64,000 bases of DNA from assembly GCF_004349265.1 (NCBI RefSeq), contig NZ_SMFL01000007.1, positions 186,001-250,000 on the forward strand, read 5' to 3'. Position numbers and translations under genes: made by a program. The notes under the pieces were generated by a model that saw nothing but the letters and a program-made list of their open reading frames with translations, had not been told where the DNA came from and did not search any database. Position 1 is the first letter of the stretch; every line of letters begins with the position of its first letter. This DNA comes from Dyadobacter psychrotolerans. GTDB taxonomy: Bacteria; Bacteroidota; Bacteroidia; Cytophagales; Spirosomataceae. This document shows, one piece after another, positions 53,133 to 63,047 of this stretch.

Positions 53133-53726
53133 CTACTGATAAAGACGTTTAACTTCCTCTCCCTTAATTTCCCATACAGAACCGGGCTGATTTTGTTCCG
53201 GATAATTGGCAAGTGAGATATCGCCAATTGCCCATCTGGCGAGCCTTAATGTAGGGAAATTTACGGCAGCTGTCATTTTTCTAACCTGCCGGTTTTTTCC
53301 TTCATGCAAAATAATGGCAACCCAGGAAGTGGGAATATTTTTTCGGAAACGAATTGGCGGATTTCTTTCTGGAAGTGCCGGCTCATCAAGTGGAACCGCC
53401 TGTGCAGGAAGTGTACGGTAAGTTTTACCGTTGATGGAAATATTCACACCAGAGGCCAATTCCTTACATGCTTCGCTGGTAATTGAACCTTCAACCTGAA
53501 CATAATAGGTTCTCTTATGTTTGTTCCGCGGTTCGAGCAGTTTTGTTTTTAAAAAATTATCATTGGTAAGCAGCAGAAGACCTTCGCTATCGGCATCCAG
53601 TCTGCCCACGGGATAAACATCTTTGGGAAATTCGAAATCAAGGTCGGCAAGTGTTGCATGATCGCCTTCGCGTGTAAATTGCGAAAGCATGCCAAATGGT
53701 TTGTAAATGAGGAAGTACCGAAACAA
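53133..53726 (-). CDS. rRNA pseudouridine synthase (RsuA/RluE family)
   Basis: A 197-residue protein. The family motif is VGRLDADSEGLLLLTND (the catalytic Asp is the first Asp), then KHKRTYYVQVEG and LHEGKNRQVRKMTAAV. No S4 domain is present at the N-terminus, which points to the RluE group. It modifies a uridine in 23S rRNA. It precedes the exonuclease III gene on the same strand. Confidence 0.9.
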   Translation of the reverse strand: MFRYFLIYKPFGMLSQFTREGDHATLADLDFEFPKDVYPVGRLDADSEGLLLLTNDNFLKTKLLEPRNKHKRTYYVQVEGSITSEACKELASGVNISINGKTYRTLPAQAVPLDEPALPERNPPIRFRKNIPTSWVAIILHEGKNRQVRKMTAAVNFPTLRLARWAIGDISLANYPEQNQPGSVWEIKGEEVKRLYQ

Positions 53727-53803
53727 GTTAATAAGAGTAATGGCTTTTCAACAGCCGTGTGTTAATTTGATCAGGATATACAATCGGAAAGAAACATAGT
53801 AAG

Positions 53804-54568
53804 TTATTCTATCTCCAGCCAAACCGGGCAATGATCAGAGTGCACGGCATCATTATATTGCCTGCTTGCCACGATGCGGTCTTTGATGGTATCGGCAACG
53901 GAAATATAATCGATACGCCAGCCTTTATTGTTGGCACGTGCGCCGGAGCGGTAAGTCCACCAGGAGTATTCTTTCAAATCAGGGTTTTTAAACCGGAATG
54001 CATCCGTATAACCGTTGCCAAACCATTGGGTCATCCATGCTCTTTCCTCAGGCAGAAAACCGGAAGACTTTTTGTTTCTGACCGGATCATGAATGTCGTT
54101 TTCAGTATGTGCAATGTTATAATCACCGCAGATAATCAGGTTGGGACGCTCTTTACGTAACTCATTAACCCATTGATAAAAATCTGCCAAAAAACTCATT
54201 TTTACACCCTGGCGAATTTCTCCGCTGGTGCCGGAAGGAAAGTAGCAGTTCAGTAAAGTAATATCACCAAAGTCTGCACGAAGGATTCGGCCTTCGATAT
54301 CGTAAACAGGGAGATTGGCGCCAATTGAAACAAAATCCGGTTTAATTTTCGAAAAGATTGCCACGCCGCTGTATCCTTTTTTCTCAGCCGCATGCCAGCC
54401 TATCAGTTCGTAACCAAGTTGTTCAAAGCCTGAAAGATCCACAACATCAGGTGTTGCTTTTACTTCCTGAAAACAGAGAACGTCAAAGTCTTTATCACTG
54501 AGCCATTCCAGCAAACCGTTACGGATTGCGGCGCGGATACCGTTTAAATTATAGGTAAGAATTTGCAT
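53804..54568 (-). CDS. xth: Exodeoxyribonuclease III (AP endonuclease)
   Basis: A 254-residue Exo III/APE1-like nuclease. The catalytic features are seen as TYNLNGIRAA, CFQEVKA (Glu), YSGVAIFSK, LIICGDYNIAH (Asp-Asn), and DAVHSDHCPVWLEIE (Asp-His) at the end. It cuts DNA at abasic sites in base excision repair. Confidence 0.95.
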   Translation of the reverse strand: MQILTYNLNGIRAAIRNGLLEWLSDKDFDVLCFQEVKATPDVVDLSGFEQLGYELIGWHAAEKKGYSGVAIFSKIKPDFVSIGANLPVYDIEGRILRADFGDITLLNCYFPSGTSGEIRQGVKMSFLADFYQWVNELRKERPNLIICGDYNIAHTENDIHDPVRNKKSSGFLPEERAWMTQWFGNGYTDAFRFKNPDLKEYSWWTYRSGARANNKGWRIDYISVADTIKDRIVASRQYNDAVHSDHCPVWLEIE

Positions 54569-54583
54569 GAAACAGAATGATGA

Positions 54584-56416
54584 TCAGTATAAAAATATTT
54601 TTTTACCGGTAAATTTAGATTCCCACTGACCAGAATTTTCACCTTTTTCTGACATCATCCAAAGTTCATATTTGCCAGCCGGAAGTTTGGTGCGGAAAAG
54701 TGTATATTGATATAAGCGATCGTAGTAGTTTTTTGTTTTTACAAAAGCTGAAAACGAATTTGGCTTTGGAAGTGCGGGTAAGAGAAGCGTATATTTTTCT
54801 GACACCAGAACAAAGTATGACGGTTTAACGCCATTTTGTTCTCCGGCCAGAAAATGGATCGATTTTGGCGGAATTACCTGTTCATTTTCACGAAATTCAA
54901 TTTGAACATCCACTTTACCCTTATACTTTTCACGTCGGTTTTCTGTCTGTTTTAAAACCTGCTGATGCGGTGGAAAAAGATCAGATTCGTACAAATTGCT
55001 GAGACCGTTCTTCTCAACCAGAGTCACCAATTCTTTCATCCGCGTAGGATGGTTCCAGAAAGGTATATCACCGAAATGAATACCTGTTGTAAGAAAAGTA
55101 GCAAAATTCTTGTAGTAAAATCCATCCAGTGAAAGTTCTTCGTACTGCTTCCGCATTTGAGGAAGTGACATGAAATAACTCAGGCCGTTCATTACCAGAA
55201 AAAACATCATGCCGATAAAGGCAATTGATATACGTGCTGTTTTAAATGTTTTGGCAAGAATAATCATGGCAACATACATGGTTGCTATGATGACGACGCC
55301 AAAAATCATGTAACGTCTGGAAAAAATGCTTCCGCCAAACATCAGATAGTTACTGAGCGGCCGGCTGACCACGAACATGCAGCCCGTACCCATGACAAAC
55401 ATAAACGCTCCCAGCAAATACCAGTAAGTCCATTGTAGCTTTGGCAGGATAATGATCCGCAGAAACCAGACAAAAAATACAACGCTGATCATTGCCCCAA
55501 GCAAGACACAAAGAATCATGTCCTTATAAAACGAGGTAGCAGAAGGGTGGGGAATATCCAGGTACATTCCGTTTCCAAAAAAACCAAGAACGTAAATGGT
55601 GTTAAAAATCGGATGTTTCCAGGGTTTTTCGCCGTTGGTCGGGATGAAATAATAATCGAATAGGAAATAGAATGCAATGATACCAGCAGCGAATGCCAGC
55701 CACTGAAAAAGCAGTCTGTATTCTTTTTGTAAAAACAGAATTATTACTCCTATGATCCACGCCAGCATTCCGCTTCCGCTGACAAAGGTGACGGTAATGG
55801 CAGCCAAAAGACCAATAATCCAGCCTTTGCGATCCTGCCTGCTTAGCCCATAGGCAGACAAAAAAGCGAAAAATATGAGCGGTGTATTTTGAATGGCAGC
55901 AATTCCCCAGAACGCGTTTTCATAATAAACGAGATTGAAAAGAATATAAGGAACCGGGATAAAATAATACCAGGAAATCTGCTCTTTTTTGAAGGTTGCG
56001 AAAAACAGGTATAGGATGCCGAGCATAAACAAATTACCCAGAAAGATCTGTAATTTGATATTAATCGTGCCCGTAATAAACACCATAATGAGCATCACTA
56101 TGCGCTCAAAAGCAAAACGATGCTGATTTACCTGTTCAAAAAGGATTTCGATTGATTTTACAAAATCAGTTTCCTTTCTGAAATTGGCAATTGTTTCTAA
56201 AAGATTGTAGTCGTCTGTAAAGGGAATGTTGAGCGTGTGTGCCTCTAAGATCAGATAAAAGTAGATAATCGGGGTAAGGATAAGCCCCAAACCGATTGCC
56301 GGCCTGATCACCTCCGTTTTTTTTAACAAAAAGGTTACGCCAAAAAGAACAAGCAGGATTGATATCAACCCAAAATATTCGAATAAATAAGGATTATGAA
56401 GAAGAACGTTATCCAA
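54584..56416 (-). CDS. Large polytopic membrane protein, glycosyltransferase-like
   Basis: A 610-residue protein with roughly eleven membrane segments and a soluble C-terminal part of about 150 residues. Its N-terminal FTDDYNLLETIANF may be the acidic loop of GT-C-type enzymes (inference). A sugar transferase or lipid carrier role would fit, but I do not recognise a family by sequence. The C-terminal part contains HHP-like and KGKVDVQIEFRENEQ stretches. It lies 15 bp before the exonuclease gene. Confidence 0.55.
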   Translation of the reverse strand: MDNVLLHNPYLFEYFGLISILLVLFGVTFLLKKTEVIRPAIGLGLILTPIIYFYLILEAHTLNIPFTDDYNLLETIANFRKETDFVKSIEILFEQVNQHRFAFERIVMLIMVFITGTINIKLQIFLGNLFMLGILYLFFATFKKEQISWYYFIPVPYILFNLVYYENAFWGIAAIQNTPLIFFAFLSAYGLSRQDRKGWIIGLLAAITVTFVSGSGMLAWIIGVIILFLQKEYRLLFQWLAFAAGIIAFYFLFDYYFIPTNGEKPWKHPIFNTIYVLGFFGNGMYLDIPHPSATSFYKDMILCVLLGAMISVVFFVWFLRIIILPKLQWTYWYLLGAFMFVMGTGCMFVVSRPLSNYLMFGGSIFSRRYMIFGVVIIATMYVAMIILAKTFKTARISIAFIGMMFFLVMNGLSYFMSLPQMRKQYEELSLDGFYYKNFATFLTTGIHFGDIPFWNHPTRMKELVTLVEKNGLSNLYESDLFPPHQQVLKQTENRREKYKGKVDVQIEFRENEQVIPPKSIHFLAGEQNGVKPSYFVLVSEKYTLLLPALPKPNSFSAFVKTKNYYDRLYQYTLFRTKLPAGKYELWMMSEKGENSGQWESKFTGKKIFLY

Positions 56417-56475
56417 ATCGATGAGTTTAAATGGTCCGGCTTCTTTTTCAAAAAACCGGAAATAATATTTGTGGA

Positions 56476-56527
56476 TAGAGAAGACTTATCACAACATTTT
56501 TGAAAATGCTGTGATAAGTCTTCTCTA
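56476..56527. terminator. Perfect hairpin after the LEA-like gene
   Basis: TAGAGAAGACTTATCAC (56476-56492) pairs perfectly with GTGATAAGTCTTCTCTA (56511-56527), and inner bases pair as well. It begins right behind the stop codon at 56528. There is no long T-tract, so the function is less certain than the shape. Confidence 0.65.
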
Positions 56528-57178
56528 CTATTTTACAATTCCTGTGATCATACTGCTGGTAATCTCTTTTTCAAAGGTAATATAGCCTGGATAATTTACC
56601 TGCTTTCCTGCCAAATCAAGTGTAGGTTTTACCTTAACCGTAAATTTAGTAGGTTTTGAGGTTGATTTACCGGTTAAAGACATGATCATGTTTATAAACT
56701 CGTCACGCGTTTCATTGTTATTTATCAGCTGATAAATATTCGCGTTTAGTTTAATAGGAACACGGGTGCTGGCTGTTCCGGGCAATACTTCGATAAGCTG
56801 GTTAAGAAATCCGCTAAAAATTTCACTTTTGGTAAGCAAAACCTTGTATTCCAGCTGATTAATTGCAGCACGGTTTCTGGTTGGGTTGGTAATGTCCAGA
56901 TTTACCCGAAGATCCAGCGGAACATTTTTTCTCAGCAGGGCAATGGCAACACCGGGATATCTTGCAAGGTCAAGGTCATTGAAACTGCGGATATTTTTAA
57001 ATTCACGGATGTCTATTCCGGCAATATACACACTGTCAATCGATGCGAGATCATATTTGCATTCAGCAAATGTCTTTGCCGCGGAAACCTGTTTGCCTAC
57101 GCCGCAGCTGATAAGCACTGCGGAAGCAGCTATAACTGTTGTAAATAGGATTACAGCCAAAAAAAATTGTTTTCTCAT
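56528..57178 (-). CDS. LEA14-like lipoprotein
   Basis: A 216-residue protein with a lipobox signal (AVILFTTVIAASAVLISCG, Cys about 25). Mature residues include VNLDITNPTRNRAAINQLEYKVLLTKSEIF, typical of the LEA14/WHy-type domain. It is probably a periplasmic or outer-membrane lipoprotein with no known partner. A perfect hairpin marks its end. Confidence 0.75.
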   Translation of the reverse strand: MRKQFFLAVILFTTVIAASAVLISCGVGKQVSAAKTFAECKYDLASIDSVYIAGIDIREFKNIRSFNDLDLARYPGVAIALLRKNVPLDLRVNLDITNPTRNRAAINQLEYKVLLTKSEIFSGFLNQLIEVLPGTASTRVPIKLNANIYQLINNNETRDEFINMIMSLTGKSTSKPTKFTVKVKPTLDLAGKQVNYPGYITFEKEITSSMITGIVK

Positions 57179-57445
57179 TATCAGGGATTATTTGTTCAAA
57201 GTTAAACAGATGGTATCAGAACGCGAATAGCGCTGCTTCATTATTTTAGCCGGAATATTTTTCAGCTCTTTGTTTTGGATGATACATGGTGCAAGTTTGG
57301 TTTAGAATTTTGACGGCGGACCTTGTATCGGTCACTGTTTCGTGCGGATTTGAAACTAACTTTTTTAACACAACTACCCTTGCTTGGTTTCCGGCTAGCA
57401 CATACCTTTGCAGCCTTTGTTTCAGGTTTTAAAATCACACAATTT

Positions 57446-57952
57446 ATGGCAAGCTGGTATTTAGGGAAAATACGTTACCAAAAAGAAGACGAGGCCGGCA
57501 GCCTTAAAACATTCAATGAAGTTTATCTTGTTGATGCCATTTCATATACAGAATCTGAGGCTAGATTATACAAACAAATTGTAACCGGAGCTAGTGATTT
57601 TAGCGTTACGGCAATATCACGGATGCGTTTGGCCGATCTTTTTGCCTATGAAGAAGGTGAAAAATGGTTTAAATGTAAAGTGATTTATTTTTCGGTTGAC
57701 GAAAAAAGCGGGAAGGAAAAGAAAGTGGTAAACTACATGCTTGTGAATGCAGATGGTATTGATCAGGCATTGGAAAGAATTACGGAAAGTCTGCGTACGA
57801 TGTTGATTCCGTATGAAACGACTGATATTAACCTGACCCCAATCCTGGATGTTTTCCCATATACAGCAGAGGAGGAAGAAGTTGAAATTCCTGCAAATAT
57901 GCGTCCATTGTCAGAAGTAATGGCAGAACGTGAAGCAGCTGAAAGCATTTAA
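57446..57952 (+). CDS. DUF4494 protein
   Basis: A 168-residue protein. A longer frame begins at 57323 but I chose the ATG at 57446, where the conserved MASWYLGKIRYQKEDEAG begins. The C-terminal part has YMLVNADGIDQALERITESL and AEEEEVEIPANMRPLSEV. It is a Bacteroidota-typical family of unknown function. A hairpin terminator lies directly behind it. Confidence 0.85.
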   Translation: MASWYLGKIRYQKEDEAGSLKTFNEVYLVDAISYTESEARLYKQIVTGASDFSVTAISRMRLADLFAYEEGEKWFKCKVIYFSVDEKSGKEKKVVNYMLVNADGIDQALERITESLRTMLIPYETTDINLTPILDVFPYTAEEEEVEIPANMRPLSEVMAEREAAESI

Positions 57953-57957
57953 AAAAG

Positions 57958-57996
57958 ATCATCCGCGTATGGGCGTAATGCGCTTGCGCGGATGAT
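57958..57996. terminator. Bidirectional terminator after the DUF4494 gene
   Basis: ATCATCCGCG (57958-57967) pairs with CGCGGATGAT (57987-57996). T-rich sequence follows on both sides. Confidence 0.68.
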
Positions 57997-58003
57997 TTCA
58001 GTT

Positions 58004-58744
58004 TTAATCCATTTTTACTTCCTGATAATTTCTCGTCAAAGCCAAAAAAGGATCTGCGTTGATACCTGTCAGTTTTAATTTCAAATCCTTGGAGTCCAGT
58101 TCACTGATCAATTGATTAAGGCCAAGCAAATAAAGATAATCAAGCGAAACAGGCAGGCTGGCAGCAACCTCAATGAGCTCAAAGCCGTACAGCGGATTTA
58201 CATTAAATGGTACAGTCGTAAGCCAGAGTTTGTCCTTGTTTTCAGAAGTCGCGTAGGACAGTATGTATTCTACACTTTCAAATCCGGCATCAGTTCTTTT
58301 GTTACCGGTTGGACTACAATAGGTTTCAAAATTTTCTTTTTGCTGATTTTGTGTTTCTGCGTCAGGTTTTACGTCGGTAACCTTCTCGGTCGTCCTTATT
58401 TTCTTTCCATTTTCATCCGTACCACAATGGATAAAACGTCCATCTGAAAAGGCAAGAATAAAATCATAGGCTTCACCAGACTGACCAAAACTGCTTTCCT
58501 TTCTAAAACACATAGCACCACTGATCGGATCCAGATATATTTTGATCGCCCCTTTCGTTTTTTCTGTTTTATTTTCATAATTCAGAACCATGGAGTGACT
58601 AAAATAATACTGTCCTTTTTCGGGTTTCCATTGAATCGACCTTTGCTTGTCTGCGATCAGCTTTTTTGCGACCTGTGCAACCGCCAGTCCTGACTGAACG
58701 AAAACAGCGAAGATTAACAGGCAGCTAAATTTTTTGAGTTTCAT
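58004..58744 (-). CDS. Uncharacterised secreted protein
   Basis: A 246-residue protein with a signal peptide (CLLIFAVFVQSGLAVAQ). The mature part (YYFSHSMVLNYENKTEKTKGAIKIYLDP, then CGTDENGKKI, then FELIEVAASLPVSLDYLYLLGLNQ) shows no family I recognise. It likely lies in the periplasm or on the surface. It precedes the OmpA-type gene on the same strand by about 180 bp. Confidence 0.7.
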   Translation of the reverse strand: MKLKKFSCLLIFAVFVQSGLAVAQVAKKLIADKQRSIQWKPEKGQYYFSHSMVLNYENKTEKTKGAIKIYLDPISGAMCFRKESSFGQSGEAYDFILAFSDGRFIHCGTDENGKKIRTTEKVTDVKPDAETQNQQKENFETYCSPTGNKRTDAGFESVEYILSYATSENKDKLWLTTVPFNVNPLYGFELIEVAASLPVSLDYLYLLGLNQLISELDSKDLKLKLTGINADPFLALTRNYQEVKMD

Positions 58745-58923
58745 TTTGTTAGTTGAATCGATGCATGCTGAGGTTAACAGGTGCCAAACTTACTAACCGT
58801 TTACGACAAAATAAAAACACAAACCAATGTCCGGACAGACGATCAATTTGTGTTCTGATAATTTAATTTGACAAAAAAAGAGACTTGAAATTATAAAAAC
58901 AGATTTTACCCCAAACCCCAAAC

Positions 58924-60321
58924 CTAAATCTTCACAAACTCAACCCTTCTGTTGCTGGCTTTACCTTCGGCCGTTGTATTGGGCGCTGCCGGAACTCCTT
59001 CTCCTTTACCATCTGTTTCCAGCCGGGTCTTGACTATCCCGAAATCTTTGAAAAGAGCTTCTTTAACAGATTCAGACCGTTTTTTAGAAAGAGTTAGGTT
59101 TGCCGCATCGTCGCCATCCGCGTCTGTATGTCCGATAATTTGTACTCTAACAGCAGCGTTTTCGGTCAGTACAGAGGCAATCTCTTTCAGAACCCCGTAG
59201 GACTCAGGTTTGATGTTTGCAGAATTGACATCGAACAAAATTCCGGTAGTAGAAAATTTGCCTTCTGTAATCAGTTTGCTGCGTGTATCCGGAGCACCAA
59301 CGGCAAGACGGAGATTTGAAACAAAATATTTATCTGCCTCATCATGATAGGTGTGAGTTGAAAATCCAATAAAGTTGTAACTCGTTTCGGGATTGAAAGC
59401 CCTTGGCAGATCCCAAACTTTGTAGTCATCCACATAAAGTCTTAATCGTGTTTTTTGCCGCCAAATAGAAACCTTAACAACGTTATGTTCCGGTACATGA
59501 AACGCAGGAAAACTTTTTTCGTTTTTCATCATCGACTGACCGGGAGTTTCTGCGAACACATTGAAGGCCGACATGCCCTGTACACCGCCTGCGTCTTTTG
59601 GATGCAAACCCACTTCCAACCCTTTGAATTTGTTGCCGTCATACCATTGCCAGCTCACAAAGTCTTTTCCGGCGTTGGTTACCTGTGCAAAGATGGTACG
59701 GAGAAATCCGGAATAGTAGCTAAATCCGGATGTAGTAGCAAGGTTAAATTCGAAAGTGAAGTTTTCCGGAAGTTTGCTGACAAATTCAGGATAAAAGACA
59801 CCAGACGGGCCAAGCAACAGCCATTTACCTTCCGTTCCCTCGATCGTTACAATTTCCCCCGAGGAATTTGTATTCCATTTTGAAGGAAAATCACCTACTG
59901 CGTCTTGTGAGAAATCTTCTACGGCAACAATTTTTTCTCCTGGAATAAAGTCAAATTTGCTGTATGATTTCAAGGATGGCTTTCCAGTCTTACCACCTGT
60001 AGATTCTTCATTTGTCGGGTCAACGGAATTAGTTTGTGAAGTATTATTTTCATTGCTGCTTTCAACAGGCTGGGATTCTTTTTGTGTTTTGCCGGCTGTT
60101 TCTTCTTTTGGCTTTTTTTCTTTTTTCTTAAACAAATTTCCGATTCCTTCTTCGACCTTGTCAAATCCTTTATCCACAGCCTGGTCCACTTTGCGGTTCG
60201 CCCGGTTTTCTGCCTGGCGTTCTACTACTCTCCCGGGATCGTTGATTCTTATCTGTGCATAAGATGCACAGGAAGAAAAAATGACAAAAGCCAAAAGAGC
60301 TGTTTTCTTATTTTTTGACAT
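58924..60321 (-). CDS. OmpA-family protein with N-terminal coiled region
   Basis: A 465-residue exported protein. The signal peptide ends SSCASYAQ. Residues 30-120 are rich in charged and low-complexity residues. A lectin-like or concanavalin-like middle (FTFEFNLATTSGFSYYSGF, WQWYDGNKFKGLEVG) is followed by a C-terminal OmpA peptidoglycan-binding domain (GILFDVNSANIKPESYGVL, VQIIGHTDADGDDAANLTLSKKR, NRRVEF). It should sit in the outer membrane or periplasm and bind peptidoglycan. Confidence 0.88.
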   Translation of the reverse strand: MSKNKKTALLAFVIFSSCASYAQIRINDPGRVVERQAENRANRKVDQAVDKGFDKVEEGIGNLFKKKEKKPKEETAGKTQKESQPVESSNENNTSQTNSVDPTNEESTGGKTGKPSLKSYSKFDFIPGEKIVAVEDFSQDAVGDFPSKWNTNSSGEIVTIEGTEGKWLLLGPSGVFYPEFVSKLPENFTFEFNLATTSGFSYYSGFLRTIFAQVTNAGKDFVSWQWYDGNKFKGLEVGLHPKDAGGVQGMSAFNVFAETPGQSMMKNEKSFPAFHVPEHNVVKVSIWRQKTRLRLYVDDYKVWDLPRAFNPETSYNFIGFSTHTYHDEADKYFVSNLRLAVGAPDTRSKLITEGKFSTTGILFDVNSANIKPESYGVLKEIASVLTENAAVRVQIIGHTDADGDDAANLTLSKKRSESVKEALFKDFGIVKTRLETDGKGEGVPAAPNTTAEGKASNRRVEFVKI

Positions 60322-60479
60322 GACGTAGCAGGTTATTTATCCAATGAAATGGCGTTAAACCTACAAAAAATCCTGACGGAAGTCCAGGTGAATTGATTTA
60401 ACGGTAAAGCCATATTCGCTGTAATCACCAGTGTATTTAACAGGAAGATTGTAAATTGCCATGCATTTTGAAACAGAGC

Positions 60480-61286
60480 ATGAATTTTAAGTTTGAAAAA
60501 AGGTCAATTGAATTAAAGGAAGGGCTAAAGGCCTATTTTTCTTCTGATTATCATTTAGGAGTTCCTACGTTGACCAAAAGCCAGGAGCGTGAAAAACTCA
60601 TTGTAAAATGGCTGGAATCTATTGAACACGACGCTCAGGTGATTTTCCTGGTGGGTGATATATTTGATTTTTGGTTTGAGTACAATCACGCGGTACCGAA
60701 GGGATTCGTCAGGATCCTTGGTAAACTGGCGCAGTTGTCCGACAGAGGAGTAGAGCTGGTAATTTTTACTGGAAATCATGACATGTGGATGTCAGGTTAT
60801 CTGACGGAGGAAATAGGAGCTTCCGTTTACCGAAATCCTGTTCACTTTGAATTTATAAATCATCAGGGATTAACAAAAAAAATACTGGTTGGCCATGGTG
60901 ACGGTCTCGGGCCTGGTGACAGGGTTTATAAAATTTTAAAAAAAGTTTTTGAAAATTCTTTTTTTCAGCTGATTTTCCGTTTGGTGCATCCGGATGTTGG
61001 AATCTGGATAGCGAAGGAATGGTCTAAGCGAAGCAGGCTTGCCAATGTCAATAAAGGAGAAGAGCGCTTTATGGGCGAAGAACGCGAATGGCTGCTTCAA
61101 TACTGCAAAGAAGTTGAATCATCTGAGCACTTTGATTACTACATTTTTGGCCACAGACACCTGACTCTCGATCTGAAAGTAAGCGAAAATAGCCGTTACA
61201 TAAATCTTGGAGAATGGGTTACACAGCACACCTACGCACGTTTTAACGGTGCAGAGCTACTGGTTGAGAGATTTGCCAGAATATAA
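60480..61286 (+). CDS. lpxH: UDP-2,3-diacylglucosamine diphosphatase LpxH-like phosphoesterase
   Basis: A 268-residue calcineurin-type phosphoesterase. The metal motifs are FSSDYHLGVP, VGDIFDFWFEY, FTGNHDMWM, VGHGDGLGPG and FGHRHLTLDL. These are those of LpxH, which removes UMP from UDP-2,3-diacylglucosamine. A TTG at 60456 gives a longer frame; the ATG at 60480 suits the family. It belongs to lipid A synthesis together with the lpxD-C/fabZ-A run at 33 kb. Confidence 0.88.
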   Translation: MNFKFEKRSIELKEGLKAYFSSDYHLGVPTLTKSQEREKLIVKWLESIEHDAQVIFLVGDIFDFWFEYNHAVPKGFVRILGKLAQLSDRGVELVIFTGNHDMWMSGYLTEEIGASVYRNPVHFEFINHQGLTKKILVGHGDGLGPGDRVYKILKKVFENSFFQLIFRLVHPDVGIWIAKEWSKRSRLANVNKGEERFMGEEREWLLQYCKEVESSEHFDYYIFGHRHLTLDLKVSENSRYINLGEWVTQHTYARFNGAELLVERFARI

Positions 61287-61297
61287 ACTCTGATAAA

Positions 61298-62044
61298 TCA
61301 GTTTTGCTTTTTAGTGTCCTTATCCGGATCCGTAAAAGGAATAAAATCCTGCTGTGTAATATTTTCGCGGGGCGTATTTCCTAAGTCCTTGCGGTAATCT
61401 TTTTGCTTAAGATCACCATTTTTAACTGATTTAATAAACCGGCTCCAGGCAAAAGGATTCAGGAAAGGAAAGCTGGTGGCGAAGTTTTTATTCCCCGCAG
61501 CCTCACGACCAAAAATTTGCTGGTCCATCGTATAGCGGAAGTTGGTTTGCGCATTATTAGGCATGGTTGCAGCCATTCTGTTGATATAATCAATATCTGT
61601 ACTTTTTGCTAAAGCATCACGGTCTGCCTGATCTGGCAATTTGAGCGCCAGGAAAGCCTTTTTAAATTCTTCTTCAGTTGCGTAAGGGTAAATTTTAACC
61701 TCAGAAAGCAGTGTCACATCTTCCTGCATGGCAACAATGGCGGAGTAAGTACCGGCATTATATCTCCGAGGAATAACATGATATTGGTTCTTATAACCTA
61801 CATAGCTAAAAACGATGCTGTCACCCGGAAGAACAGGAATGTCGAAAGTTCCATCACTTTTGACCAGAGTTCCCATTCCCGCTTTAGGAATAAAAATATA
61901 GGCTCCAGGCAGACGGTCACTGGTTTTTCCTGCAACGACCATACCGCTAAAAATAATGGCCTTCTGTTGTCCCTGAGCAAAAATATCCTGGCCGCAAATG
62001 ACTCCCGCCAGTATCAATATGATTATAAAAAAATTCCTTTTCAT
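61298..62044 (-). CDS. Secreted protein with CarboxypepD_reg-like domain
   Basis: A 248-residue exported protein with a signal peptide (FFIIILILAGVICGQDIFAQ). Residues 30-110 form a carboxypeptidase-regulatory-like beta domain (FSGMVVAGKTSDRLPGAYIFIPKAGMGTLVKSDGTFDIPVLPGDSIVFSYVGYK). The rest is Lys- and Asn-rich without a recognised fold. Such proteins are common on the cell surface of Bacteroidota, with unclear function. It converges with lpxH. Confidence 0.78.
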   Translation of the reverse strand: MKRNFFIIILILAGVICGQDIFAQGQQKAIIFSGMVVAGKTSDRLPGAYIFIPKAGMGTLVKSDGTFDIPVLPGDSIVFSYVGYKNQYHVIPRRYNAGTYSAIVAMQEDVTLLSEVKIYPYATEEEFKKAFLALKLPDQADRDALAKSTDIDYINRMAATMPNNAQTNFRYTMDQQIFGREAAGNKNFATSFPFLNPFAWSRFIKSVKNGDLKQKDYRKDLGNTPRENITQQDFIPFTDPDKDTKKQN

Positions 62045-62213
62045 TCGTTCCGGATTGTTACAAAAGACCAGTACCCCGGCCGCTATTAGGACTTATTACT
62101 TTGAATTATCAGCTGTCGTATTCAGCAACAGTAAAAAAATCTAAAAAACCATTCCTGAATAAGAACGACCTATAGTTTCAGGCATTGCCTGGTTGTTAAT
62201 ATAAGACTGTTTC

Positions 62214-63047
62214 TCAGGAAAATAACTTCAAAAAAGTTATTATAAATGGTGCTGAAAGCAGCAATCCATCAAAACGGTCAAGAAATCCCCCGTGACCGGG
62301 AATGCTGCTGCCGGAGTCTTTTATGGCAATGCTTCGTTTAAATAAAGATTCTACCAAATCTCCGTAAGTGCCAACGACAACAATGATGGCTCCAATGCAA
62401 TACCACTTCCAGGGTTCGAATGTAAGGAAATATTGTCCTAATACAAAAGCGATCAAAGCTGCAAAAGCCGCTCCGCCCATGGCGCCTTCCCAGGATTTTT
62501 TTGGAGAAATCCTTTCAAAAAGCTTTCGTTTCCCAAATTTTGTTCCTGCAAAATAACCGCCGATATCCGATGCCCACAGTAATAGAAGGCTTCCCAAGAC
62601 AATCTCGTAATTGTAACTTCCACCCCGCATGGCCATTACGACAATTAGGGAAAAAGGAAGCGCAACATATATGATCCCAAGAAAAGTGAATCCAATATTT
62701 GTAAAAGGTTTCAGGTCATTCTTTTTATATAATTTGATAAAAAAGATCATTGACAGCAAAGGGCTGATAATGAAGTAATTTTCAAATGCTACCTTTTCCA
62801 TTTCAATCAGATACGCAAGGAGCATCATAACTGTGCCGCAGAAGGTGCCATAATATGTAAGCGGCTGATTACCATCCAATCCTAAAAGTTTATAGAATTC
62901 GAGCTGGGTAAGGGCACTTATTGTACAAAACAGAAGCAGGCAGGTCCAGTCACTGTAAACAATACATCCAATGATGACAAATACGCCCGCAAGAGCTGTT
63001 ATGGTGCGTTGTTGTAAATTATTAAGATTGTCTAAACGCTTCTGCAT
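62214..63047 (-). CDS. cdsA: Phosphatidate cytidylyltransferase
   Basis: A 277-residue membrane enzyme with about eight segments. The C-terminal CDP-DG synthase signature is SDIGGYFAGTKFGKRKLFERISPKKSWEG, followed by GDLVESLFKRSIAIKDSGSSIPGHGGFLDRFDGLL. It makes CDP-diacylglycerol from phosphatidic acid and CTP. It overlaps the end of the DUF2007 gene by 26 bp. Confidence 0.95.
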   Translation of the reverse strand: MQKRLDNLNNLQQRTITALAGVFVIIGCIVYSDWTCLLLFCTISALTQLEFYKLLGLDGNQPLTYYGTFCGTVMMLLAYLIEMEKVAFENYFIISPLLSMIFFIKLYKKNDLKPFTNIGFTFLGIIYVALPFSLIVVMAMRGGSYNYEIVLGSLLLLWASDIGGYFAGTKFGKRKLFERISPKKSWEGAMGGAAFAALIAFVLGQYFLTFEPWKWYCIGAIIVVVGTYGDLVESLFKRSIAIKDSGSSIPGHGGFLDRFDGLLLSAPFIITFLKLFS

